From Oxytricha trifallax (lineage: Eukaryota; Ciliophora; Spirotrichea; Sporadotrichida; Oxytrichidae), in the NCBI GenBank assembly GCA_000711775.1, contig ARYC01000447.1, positions 46,785 through 110,784 on the forward strand: a DNA stretch of 64,000 bases, given 5' to 3'. The number at the start of each line of letters is the position of its first letter. Positions within the stretch are counted from its first letter, which is position 1. Shown here one piece after another: positions 34,441 to 45,654 of the stretch. A model generated the notes under the pieces. The model was not told where the DNA came from, searched no databases, and was given only the letters and a program-made list of their open reading frames with translations. The position numbers and the translations under genes are program-made.

Positions 34441-35969
34441 TCAGTGGTTGTGTGATGGCTCGTTGAATCTGATATTGTCTTCTGTGTTAATAACAAAGTC
34501 ACTTGTATCGATATTGTAGCTCTCATTGTATATAATAAGTTTTATCCAATTTGTTTTAAATAAATTAACTAATTAAGTATTAAACTTACCCATCACATCG
34601 CTTAATCTTTTAGTAATTAATTTATAGATCCATTAATCAATCAATATAATAAATTTTATCAAGCCCTTAAGAACTTGCTCAAAAATTTCTGGTTGATGTA
34701 CGGTACCCTCCTTCATGAAGTAAATGATTTCATTTTGAACAATAACTGCATGATCCACGTAGTTATCTAATTCAACTTGCACCTCGTATTTCAATTGACC
34801 TTGCTTTGTCAAGATGTTTTTATTCAATTATCATTTTTAAAAAATATTAGAGAGTTATAGTGTAGCTAAAATCATGAATTTAAATGTTTTCTTCTTCAAC
34901 TGGATCTGCGAAGTCTTCGTAATCTTCAGTCAAAAGATTGAATTCACAGATATTAATTTGAAATTAGTCTCATTAATTCACTGTATGATCATATTATGAA
35001 TCCCATCGACACATAGTATATTTAGATATGAGCCCAAGAGTAGAATCTATCTCCGAGGGGGTTTTGGGTGTATAGTCTAACGTACTTACCACCCTTCAAC
35101 AAGAAAATCTTGTGAATTTTTCTCTCGAGATGTTTCCAGTAGAGAACGTGTGGCATCCAGCCTACGCAGTTGAAGAAGTAGAAGAGCACGGTGGTGAATT
35201 GCCATGACCAGGCGAATGGATTCATGAAAAATACGTACCAGGAGAGAGGGATCAAGGCGTCGTACATCACGTAGGGGTATTTCAAGTACACTGTGGAGTT
35301 CTTGATGTTCACTAAAATTTATGTAGGTTAGTAATCCAAATACTACTTATTTCAGTTAATTAAATAAAAATATTGTGATTCTAAACAAATTACTCTAGAT
35401 GTCTTAAAACTAGTAATGACTAACTTTGTTGGAAATCTTAATTTTTTTTCATAATCAAGGGAATAATGTTTTATTATACATATTTTCTTTTATCTAATAT
35501 TTTGTTAAAGCAGATATTAAAAAAATATTTGCAGATTGTCGCAAGAGTAGATGAGCATCTCACCATCTCTATTGAACTCTAGGGTTTGAGATGGCTTATA
35601 GACTTTATCTGTTCTCTCGAGATACTTGCTTGTTCTCTATTGCAATTCAGCTTGTGCGGTATACACGATTTCATGCAAGTTCTTACATAAAAATTAATCA
35701 CAAAACTCATTAAAACTTTTAACAGGCTTTGAAGGATCCCATTAATACACCCCATAATTTGACTATAAATCTTTTAAGTATTTTAAACTGTAAATTTAAA
35801 AATAAATTAAGTTCTTAACCTGACGGAAGCCTCTCTGAGGAACTTGCATCATAGATCTCTACTTCTAAGCCATAACTTAGGCACTTTGGAGTGGAGCAGC
35901 AGTGGTAAGAGCTCTCTTAATAAAATGCGATTTTGTTAGAGATAACAAAGAGAAGTTGTTCATTATCAT
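34441..35969 (-). CDS. Small membrane protein, probably mitochondrial, in ordered MDSs
   Basis: The minus-strand ATG at 35969 gives MIMNNFSLLSLTKSHFIKRA LTTAAP and later MMQVPQRGFRQ, a presequence-like start rich in Ser, Arg and Lys. Further segments: LHEIVYTAQAELQQRTSKYL and LEFNRDGEMLIYSCDN (35680-35530), then the core MYDALIPLSWYVFFMNPFAW SWQFTTVLFYFFNCVGWMPH with two likely membrane segments and KYVRLYTQNPLGDRFYSW (35310-35025). Next come TEDYEDFADPVEEE (34940-34895), LKYEVQVELDNYVDHAVIVQ (34790-34720) and SYNIDTSDFVINTEDN, ending TGA 34441-34443. The two-helix arrangement recalls small mitochondrial TMEM70/TMEM186-type proteins, but that is a guess. Confidence -1.
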
Positions 35970-36250
35970 TTTTATTAATATTTTAAATAATCTTTATAAT
36001 TATTTATTATAATTCATAATTAGTAATATAATTTTGCATTGGTTTTAGTTATAACAAATTTTAGAATAAACTCAGTGTTATTTATCGAAATAATATTTAC
36101 GAAACTTAAATAAAAATCATGCGATTAGTCATCCAGGAGATGACTTGTTTGCATTTCGTTATTTATTGGAAATAATTCAAAATCATGTAGAAATTTATAA
36201 TAAAATATCATGGTATTGATATTTATAAGAGGAATTTTATATAATCATGT

Positions 36251-38835
36251 TCAGAGTAGCATAAACTCTGGGTTTTCGATGTATTTCTTGAATTCTTGAC
36301 CCCATTGTGCAGCAATAGCACCATCGACAACTCTGTGATCTGAACTCAATGTAACATTCATCAAGTTAGCAATTCTATATAATAAAAACTTTGTAACAAA
36401 CATATTCTTGACTTACTTGAATGGGCTGGCTGAGTCCTTTGCATTCTCATCGACTACTACAGTTTTCTGTGCGGCACTCACTGCCAAAATACAGGCTTGT
36501 GGTGGGTTAATAATTGCAGAGAAATTGTGCACGCCGAACATGCCCAAGTTTGAGATTGTGAAGGTACCTCCTGAGATTTCATCTGGCTTGAGCTTGTTCT
36601 CTCTGGCTCTGGCAGCTAGGTCCTTGATCTCACTGGCGATTTCTTCGAGACCCTTGAGGTTGGTGTTGGTTACGACTGGGACCATGAGACCGTGCTCGGT
36701 TTGCACAGCGACGCTCATGTTCACGTTTTTGTATAATTAGAAGAAAAATAATAATATATAACTTGCTGGATTATAATTAAAAATCATAGTTTTTCCTATA
36801 AAAAATTAATTAATACTTATATTTTGTAAGAATGATTAAATGTTTGCTTATGATACTTGATTGTTTAAATTATCTTATCTTTATAAAAAAAAAACATAAC
36901 TCAAATGTTTTATTATCTATAACTAACTTATAAATTTATTTTATACAATTATTATAGCAATTCACAATTATTTTTAATAGTTATTGATAAATTTATTCTA
37001 TAAAATATATATAATAAATACTAGTTTTTGTTATTACAATTTAATATTATGTTTAATTTTATCTATTTATATTTAAATTGTTATCTTTCTTTTTTATTTT
37101 TCTAAATCTTACGAAGTCAGTTCTCCATTCACTGTTGGTCTCTGGGACTTTAACTGAAGCCAATGAGGCAGCCTTGATGACCATATCATTGACTGAGATC
37201 TTTGACTTGGCGGAGGTGTTCAACTTGCCTCTAAGCTTGAGGAGGTTGTCCACGTTGACGTTCACAGTCACGTAGTAGTGAGGGATTGACTGCTTGGAGA
37301 AAGTTAATCTGTCGGCTATGATCTTTCTAATGTTTGAGTTTGACACATCTTCGTACTCTCCGAATTGACTGTCAAGAATTATTGTAAAATAAATATATAA
37401 TAAGGGGAAAATACTTTTAATCAATCTGTATTCTTAGTTTGTGAATCATAAAATAAGTAATTCAAATGTGGAATGTTGACAAATTTATTGCAAATGGCAA
37501 AATTCCAAGAGAATATTTAATCAATATTTATGGGGCAGCTCTCTTCTGTGCTGGTTATTTTTGAGGACCTGACTTGATTGCTTCTTCAACGTCAGCTTTC
37601 ACGATTCTATCATTAGGGCCTGTTCCTCTGACTGCGCCTAAATCTAGTCCACTTTCTTCAGCTAATTTCTTGGCGAGTCATTAAATTATTAATTTATGAC
37701 CAATGAATTAATCCGATAAATTAGATTGAATTTTATAGAGTGGGGAAACAAATACTCTTTCTCCTGATGCCCTTGATTATTGCTATTGTTATTATTAGGG
37801 TTATGTTTGTGCTTTATTTTAAGGTGTAGCTTGTTAAGCTGGGGTTTTATTAATTAAAAAATATAATAGAATTTCTAATAAATTCTGGGGTGGCTTGTTG
37901 TTAGGGAGCAGCTTAAGCAGGAGCAGCACTGGCTTAAAATATCAATAATTATATATTATTTGTGAGTAATTGCATAAAAATTATTAAATCACTGGCAGCT
38001 GGGGAGTAATCCTTGAACTTTGCAACATCCTCTTGGTTCTCAACAATAATAGCAATGACTTGTCCGAGCTTGACGTCCTTCTCACCCTCTGGGAACAACA
38101 ATTTAGCAATATATCCCTCTTCCTGCATTTCAAAGTCCACTGATGCCTTCAAAAATATATAAAAATAAATAATGGAGGGTTAATTTGTAGTTATTTTTAT
38201 ATTAAAATTGGCATTATTTTAATGAGAAATGCCTTATCAGTTTCGATAGAAGCTAGAATATCACCTGGCTTGATGGCATCACCCTCTTTCTTCAACCACT
38301 TGGCAATATTTCCCTAAAAAATAAATTATATAAACCAATCCCAATAAAACTCGTTAAACATAAGGATTTATAACTTATCCGAACATTATAGTAATAAAGT
38401 GTATGTCTAGAGTATATAGAATGCTCTTAAGTTCTTATAGAATGGAAATTATAAGATTAAATTACCTTCTCCATGGTTGGTGAGAGATTGGGCATTTCTA
38501 GCTTTTAATGATGAGGTAGATCACCAGAAGCAAATTGTCTCATCATCATATTTGAGCTCATTACTTGCTATCCATAAACTCTCTCATATTAATAAATATA
38601 ACACTGTGATCACGAACCCATTAAATATCATGCTTGAATTAACTTTTTTTTGATTACTTATATTAAAATAAACTCTCTGAGCGGATTGATTAAGAGTGAA
38701 AAAGCTCATCATTTGACTATTGCCGAGTAACTAAGCCTGAGCTGGGGTGAGGTAGGCGCTCATGTTTTTGGCGAAGTTGGATCTTGAGCCACGGGCAATC
38801 AAGTGTCTTGAGGACTTTGAAGAGAGATGATACAT
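36251..38835 (-). CDS. Dihydrolipoamide acetyltransferase, E2 of pyruvate dehydrogenase, complete set of MDSs in order
   Basis: The minus-strand ATG at 38835 gives [20 protein letters not shown], a mitochondrial presequence. The lipoyl domain is split: [12 protein letters not shown] (38500), [20 protein letters not shown] (38310) and ASIETDKA, joined by pointer AAGGCA to [20 protein letters not shown]. The lipoyl Lys is in ETDKA. A Pro/Gln-rich linker follows (37930-37760), then the peripheral-subunit-binding domain ([18 protein letters not shown], about 37650). The catalytic domain follows: [20 protein letters not shown] (37350), [20 protein letters not shown] and [20 protein letters not shown] (36690-36520), and [15 protein letters not shown] with the active-site His (36345-36290). 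It ends at TGA 36251-36253. The enzyme transfers acetyl groups to CoA in the mitochondrial matrix. It is not scrambled. Confidence -1.
38144..38235 (-). other. IES in PDH E2 with pointer AAGGCA
   Basis: Plus-strand TGCCTT occurs at 38144-38149 and 38230-38235. Removing one copy plus the insert joins ETDKA directly to SVDFEMQ, the conserved lipoyl-domain sequence. The 80-bp insert is AT-rich. Confidence -1.
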
Positions 38836-39148
38836 CTTTAATAATAAATTATTCTACAACTCTTAATTATTTATATATTTATATCATTAAACTTATTGCT
38901 CTAATTGAAAGTTAATCCCTTGTTAATAGAAATTATTTCTATAATTTTCTTATAATTTGTATTATCATTTTTGTAATACTGAAATAATAAATCACCCACA
39001 CAATTTAACTATATAAATCTAATTGCTGATTTAATAGCTCAGTAATCATTAATTACATATCTTTAACCGCAAACAAACAGTCCATACATTACTATTATTA
39101 TTAATATTAATTTCCACTCTACAATTATAATTATTATTTATATTAGAA
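38836..39148. promoter_or_regulatory. Divergent intergenic region, PDH E2 and small plus-strand gene
   Basis: This 313-bp, AT-rich spacer lies between two divergent start codons (38835 minus, 39149 plus). Probably it holds both promoters; no motif can be named. Confidence -1.
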
Positions 39149-40047
39149 ATGGGAAAGTTAACTTATTTCTTGGGTGGAGTAGCTGTAGGAGGGGTACAAG
39201 TACTTAACTATATCTATGAAAATGAACTGTTAATGCAGAAAATATAGAGGGAAATTGCCACTGTACAAAGAATGACTGAATTTGTAAGTATAAAAAGTAA
39301 TTAAAATGAAGAAAAAAAGAATTACTTAATAAAATAGTGTTGGAAAAATACATTATTCTTTAAATTCAATTATCATTTAAACACTCGATTATGTCAATGA
39401 AAAAAGAAATAAATTTCATCACAGAAATAGCTGATATTAACTCATACTCTTTCTTGATTTAAAACTTTTATATATATTTATAATTATAAATTCTATTCAA
39501 TACTAACTTAATTTAATTTAAATTTTTATTTAATATGATTTCATGTATCTTATTGTAACAAACACTCAATATTACATTCATAAAAATTTATAAAAAATAA
39601 TTTATTTTCACAAATATCTTAACTAATTGATGATAATTTTTAGTCAGCAGATAAATTACTAGATTTCTAAAAGAAAGGCGACTATCTGTCTCGTGATGCA
39701 ACAGCCAATGAACTCCAAGTTGGCATTCACAACATGCAATATTTCTATCACTACCTCTAATACTCTTAATTTTTACTATAAAAAATTAGATTCCATTTTC
39801 ACTATATTTATTTAAATTCTATTAAAATCTTTGGAGTTTTAAGAGTAAAATTATTTACTTGAAATAAAATAAATTACTTATAAATTAATAATTTCACTCT
39901 TACATAAACGCAGTGAAGGAGAGAATTCTTAACTTAACATACCCAGACAGACAAAGCCTGAGTGACTAAGATAAATTAGACATCGAGGCCTATATTGAAA
40001 TCAGGGAAGCAGAGAAAGCCAGACACAAAAATAGAGTTGCACAGTGA
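39149..40047 (+). CDS. Small unrecognised protein in three segments
   Basis: ATG 39149 gives MGKLTYFLGGVAVGGVQVLN YIYENELLMQKIQ with a Gly-rich N-terminal hydrophobic stretch, and continues REIATVQRMTEF to about 39280 (GTAAGT follows). A second segment (about 39643-39780) reads ADKLLDFQKKGDYLSRDATA NELQVGIHNMQYFYHYL. The third (39910-40047) reads VKERILNLTYPDRQSLSDQD KLDIEAYIEIREAEKARHKN and ends at TGA 40045-40047. The predicted protein is about 140 aa with one possible membrane anchor. I do not recognise the family; a small organellar membrane protein is possible. Confidence -1.
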
Positions 40048-40740
40048 ATAAAAGTTAACATAATAAATAAACAAAAAATAAATTTACAAGCGAATATTTT
40101 AGAAAAGATTTCATGTATGTTTTAAGATTCTTTTTTGTTAAGTGTTAAAATAAATATATTCGCTTTATTCATGAATTGTAAATTACATTTTATTTCTATA
40201 CATCTTTACATAATATAGCAATGAATATGGGAAGAAAAAATAAATATAAAATCACAATCTACTTTATAATACGATTAATATAAATTATAATAAATTAATT
40301 TAAACAAAAATATATTTATTGCAATTTATAAAAATTTGTGTGCAAAAATTTGTAATTGAATTAAATTAAATTTTATTATAAATTCTTAAACTAAATTGTA
40401 TATTATAAAGTTATGGTATATTAAAAAGTTATGTTTTATAAAGAACATTTATTTTAGTAAAAATTATAAATTAATAAATTATTTAAAAAGAATAAAAGAA
40501 AAAATGCATTCTGCACAATAAACTAGGGTTAAAAAAGAGCATATATATTTTGATAGATTTAAGAGTTAATAGTTAAAGTATTATCAAAATATTATATCAT
40601 TTAAAAAATACCTGCAAATTAAATATATTTATAGAAGAAACATTAAATGAAAAATTTTTTTAATTTTATACTTTATACTTTATTAAAAAAGAATAATTTT
40701 TTTATCTCATATTTATTATAAAATTGGTATAATTTCTATA
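40048..40740. other. Extremely AT-rich DNA, nothing recognised
   Basis: About 690 bp of A/T runs with no coding segment, between the last conventional gene and the E2-like cluster. Confidence -1.
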
Positions 40741-40904
40741 AATATCTAATATTGGCAGCTTGTCCATTCTTAAAGATTCAATAATAAAGATTGTGATGAT
40801 AATTCACTTATAAAATAGAAAGCTTTAACATACTATGATAATATTTATTTATGTTTAATTTATTTATAATAATATAATGTAATATTTACCAATTTTTATG
40901 ATAA

Positions 40905-42646
40905 TGATGCTGATGAATTGGACGACTTGAGTTTGGAATTTCTGTACAATGTAATATTTGTATATGAAAATCCAATGAATTATTCCTATAAAATACAATA
41001 GGGATAATTATGTGAGAGTTACAGCAATCAACCAAATTCAATAAACATCAATGATATCGTGTAAGCATATCATTGATTTTTTTGTATATAAAATTAATTT
41101 GATTGTTTAATATTATTGGTCGTTTTATATATTTTAATACACAAAAAATTATTATTAATTATAATTTACAAAGATTCAGAATAAATTTAATTGATTTTTA
41201 AATGATATAAATTTCAAATTAAACTATAAGATATTTCTCAATACTTTTATAAATGGACTTGGAAAGTATTATTATAATCAAAGATTTAAAAACTCATACT
41301 CACTTTTATATAAATGATTAAATTAATAAATTATAAGTTTTTATTTTAAAATCTTTCTTATGAGATTTTTTTAAATTATTTTAGCAATAAAAATTTTTCA
41401 GTTGCGTTAGTAATTATATATAATATATTATAATTTGAATTAGAGATTTATATTCTTTTGAAACATTTATAGAATATCTAGTTTCAAATATTTTTAGTTT
41501 TAGTAATTTATTACGGGCTACATTTATATTTATAAGCATGATCATATTTTTATTATTGTATCGATATTTAAATGAAAGTTTTATTTAAAATTTCATTTAT
41601 TTGTAACCTTAAAATTAGTTTTAAAAGTAAAAGATATAATATTTTAATATACTTTCATAACAAATTTAATTTTTGCTAACATTTATTTTTTTGATTTATG
41701 CTTTCATGTTTAAGTTGTTAACAAAACTTTTTAATTAATGTTTGAATTTAGGGTAGGTATGCCAAATAAAATAAAATTATTATAAAAATAAGGTATTTTA
41801 ATTAAATACTCAAATTTAAACATATTTAAAGATTTTTCAGGATTAAAAATATAGATCTAACTCTCTATATTTTTATATTTTTATAAACAAAAATCTCAAT
41901 TAAAAATTTAAAAATGGAAATTATACTGATATTACATAAAAATGGTTTTAGGGGTTTTAATTATATCTGACATTCTAGTTAACAGATAATTACCCATTTA
42001 ATTATAAAAAAAATAAATAATTGTATTAATAAAATTATTAAAAATTTTAATTCATTTGAAATTCCTAAGATAGAGTTTTTATCAAGCGTTTACTAATAAC
42101 TTTATAATATAAAATAAAACAGACATTCCATTAAATAAAGCTGCTTAAGAGAAAATTGTTAATTTATTTATATACTATATATATAAACAAACCTAAATTT
42201 GCTTATTAATTAATTTAAAAGTGGCAAGCTAATATACTATTCACTTCATTCATAAGGTTCATATAATAAACTTTCTTTGAGTATACATATCACTTACAAA
42301 ATTATTAGTAATGTAGTGCAATAAAACAATTAATCGAACAGAAATAGTTAAATAATGTACAAGTAAGCCAAGAAATCTTAAAATAAATATATCATTGATA
42401 TTAATTAAAAATATCCCCGATACATATTTAAATATTCTCTTTATATTTTATGAAATGCTTGAGAGTGATGTGTACTTAAATTAATCACACGAATTTTTAT
42501 AGGCAAAATATGGCGAAAAATTCTTCAAATAAACTAAAGAATAACTGCTATAAGAAATAATTTAATTTTAAGTTGAAGATTAAATAATGGAAGAATATCA
42601 TACTTGTGAGGCTATATATAATTATAATAAGTTAAGTTTAGAGTGA
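40905..42646 (+). CDS. E2-like copy P1 (ubiquitin-conjugating-enzyme fold), N-terminus not found
   Basis: In the ciliate code an open piece (40905-41075) reads LEFLYNVIFVYENPMNYSYK. The diagnostic piece (about 41950-42110) reads GFQLYLTFQLTDNYPF then EIPKIEFLSSVYQ after removal of an insert at repeat CATTT (41995-41999, 42053-42057). This matches the E2 pattern of strands followed by YPF-PPK. A C-terminal piece (about 42555-42646) reads VEDQIMEEYHTCEAIYNYNK and ends at TGA 42644-42646. No segment with an active-site Cys was found. Its layout parallels P4, suggesting a segmental duplication. It could be a live gene with missing segments elsewhere or a relic. Confidence -1.
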
Positions 42647-43160
42647 TGATAAAAAAATACAATTAATTTGTTTAATTTTGTAATTTCAATTTTAATTCAA
42701 TTAAATTGCCAGAAAAATAAATTGGATTCTTATGATATTCAAGAAATTACTTAAATAAAAAGGTAAAATTGTATTTAATTTTCTTAATTATTTAGAAATA
42801 AAATCATATTAGATAATATATTTTATTCTTTAAATTAAAAGAGTATTGTTTTATTTGCGATTGAGATAGAATTTTCATGAATAAAATTTCTTATCTAAAT
42901 TGTCTCAATGCATGTCATGATCTTTAATTTTCAAAAATGAATTAAAATAATTCTGACACATATTTTAATAAAAGTGAATTTATAAATAACTTATAATTGA
43001 AAAGATATATTAAAATTTAAATTTAGATTTAAAAATTTTGATATTTTCAATTATATTATAAATTATATTTTACAAAAATTATAATTTATCAATACTTATG
43101 AATGTTAATTAATCACTATTTTGTAATAAATAAAATATATAAATCATAAATAAAGTAAAA

Positions 43161-44460
43161 ATGAATAGAAGAATAATGCTATAATTTGTTATAGATAGAA
43201 CAACTAAATATTTTGATGAAAATCCAGTAGCATTTACTTAACTAATTCATATTTCAGACATTGAAAATAAAAATACAAAAAGTTACTGGAAATTCTTATT
43301 TAAATATGAAAAACCAGAGTATTTAAGAAACTATTTTTAACATGAGAATTAATATACAGAGACCATCTCGGATTAGTCTTAAAATCTAATGAATAATTAA
43401 TAGTATAATTCAAGAATCTTTATAGAAATTACAGTCAACTTTTATGTAATGAGTTTATAAAGATAATTAGATTGCAATTATTGATATGTAAGTGTATTTA
43501 TTAGTTGTTAAATTTTTCTTAATTTATATATTAAATGTCTCCAGGTAAGATTTTGTTTTTTTTAATTATTATTTTATTAAACCAATTTAATTTTATCAGT
43601 GAAGATTTGAAAATAATTTTCCAAATCATAATTTATATTTTTATGCAAACTTCTAGAGCCCACTGATGTCTGAATTGGAAATACTAAGCCCAAGATATGG
43701 CTCCAAAATACATTAATTAAGTGAAAGTTATATGGATTTGTACAGAGAAACATTAATATATCCCTTCGCTATAATAGTTATTTAAAAAGTGTTAATGAAT
43801 ACTTATTTATTTTTATATGAATAACTAAAATTATTATTAATATTATTGCAGGATACATATAGAATTTGGAGCCTAATTAAAATTAGTAATAAATTAACTT
43901 TTTTGCTGTTAAAATTGGCTATTTTAAATAATCTTAAGGTCATTTGATATATAAATCCAGACTTTATTATTGGCGGTTCTATTTTATTGCTTCCTTGGCC
44001 AGAGATAACTTGACTTTAATTAAACGTCTATAAATTGATAAATCATATTCTCACTTTTAATTCAAAGTATTATCTGCTCAAGGAAACAATAAAATAGAAG
44101 AGCCAACAATAAAGTCTAGAATTATATATCGAATGAGCCTTAAATCATTAAAATTATTGAAATTTTACAGCAATTAAATGAATTTATAATTAATTTAATT
44201 TAAATTAATTTTCCAATCTCTGTATGTATTCCTCTAATTATAGAAACTTTGAAGATTTATTCAATGTAATGCTGAAAGGAATAATTCATGATTTGAATTA
44301 TGAATACAACCAGCAATAAAATCTTTTAAAAAATAATTCTCTATTCGATTAATTACTCAAACCAAACAAAGAGGATAAATTACATAAATACTTTTAGAAG
44401 TTTATAAAAGTTAAAGATGAAGAAAGAGAAAAAGATGATAAATGTATATCTATAAATAAT
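43161..44460 (+). CDS. Possible copy P2: unassigned ORF plus an E2-C-terminus-like segment around a MITE
   Basis: ATG 43161 to TGA 43482-43484 is open in the ciliate code (107 aa): MNRRIMLQFVIDRTTKYFDE, NTKSYWKFLFKYEKPEYLRN. After a GTAAG-type insert another open piece (43658-43780) reads MSELEILSPRYGSKIHQLSE. A family-A MITE follows (43846-44237), then LFNVMLKGIIHDLNYEYNQQ and LHKYFQKFIKVKDEEREKDD (44250-44455), which could be E2 C-terminal helices. Membership of the E2-like family is weak and rests mainly on position. Confidence -1.
43846..44237. mobile_element. Palindromic MITE, family A, copy 2 (degenerate, about 390 bp)
   Basis: It starts TTGCAGGATACATATAGAAT after TA and ends near TGTATTCCTCTAA. 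TTGGCGGTTCTATTTTATTG and AGATAACTTGACTTTAAT in the left arm are mirrored in the right (AATAAAATAGAAGAGCCAA). More diverged than copies 1 and 3, hence older. No ORF. Confidence -1.
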
Positions 44461-45640
44461 TATTAAAATTTATTAAAAAGATTTATTAAATTAATTTAAT
44501 GATAATACTTTGTAATTATACAAGAGTCAGGAGTATCAAGCAATATATAATAAATCCCCAAATAATTTTTTTATTTTCTAAATACAGTATAATATATTTT
44601 ACATTTTATTTTATACTATCTCTTTACTGATATTATTACTATGGAAATAAATAAAACTGAGATTTGAAAATTATATTTTGAGAAATAATTCATAACTTGA
44701 TTGAATATTATTTTAATATTATATGTGATATTAATGTGTTATTTTATACAAATATATCTATATTTTAAGGCACTTGATTTAAAGTAAAAAATATAATAAA
44801 AAAGTTTTAGAACTCTTTTTTGCACATAATTTACAAAAATTTTAAATAAAAATGCATATTTAGCCACAAATAAATTAGGTATCAAGAGTTTAAAATTGCA
44901 TTCAAAAAACAGAAAAAAATTAAATTATGTTAATTAAATTAATAACCTCAGATAATTTATTAATTTATTTTAATTCTATAATAATACAATTAATTTGGTA
45001 ATGATTTGTAATTTCCTAAATGAAATTTAACAAAAAATATCATAAATACTTTACTTTATTGAATTAATTGAGAAAATGATTTTTTTAAATTATGAAGAAT
45101 TTGCCTCTTTTTATATTAAATTTTGATAATATATAATATGTAAAAATTTAAGGAATTATAAATAGAGGCATTAAATAGAATAAATGAATCTAAATTAAAT
45201 TTTTTCTAAAAAATTTTATTAAGAGATTATAAAATATTTGCAGAATTAAACTTAAATACAATAATAATTATTAAATATAAATGTATGTAATATAAAAATA
45301 TATAATATTCGTATTTTTTAATAGTTAAGGTTTATAAATGAATTCAATTCATAGTGAACAACTCTTACTTAATATGATTTATTGATTTTGAAGTTATATT
45401 GAATTAATCATATTATGTTAAATATACAAATTATTGATCACAATTAGTTAAACTACTAATAGTATTAAAAATATAAATCTGTGTCTATATATTATTTAAG
45501 ATTATAATTATAAATTAATATTCTTAAAAATATGCGACGATTAATCATGATATAATGTCAGTCAGATAATTTCAACTAAACCCCACCCCCAAAATAAGTA
45601 AATAGTCATGTTTGAACCGCTTCAGGGGTAAATAATGTAA
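44461..45640. other. Extremely AT-rich DNA, nothing recognised
   Basis: About 1.2 kb with no coding segment identified. A short C-rich patch (CCCCACCCCC near 45580) is the only compositional feature. Confidence -1.
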
Positions 45641-45654
45641 TTAATGATTTATGA

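Noticed and set aside
34441..35969. Firm assignment to TMEM70 or TMEM186
   Set aside because: Only the two-helix layout and presequence suggest it; no diagnostic motif could be verified without a search.
41075..41930. Additional E2-like segments in the AT-rich DNA between recognised pieces
   Set aside because: Open stretches are frequent in AT-rich DNA when TAA and TAG are sense; without a motif they cannot be supported.
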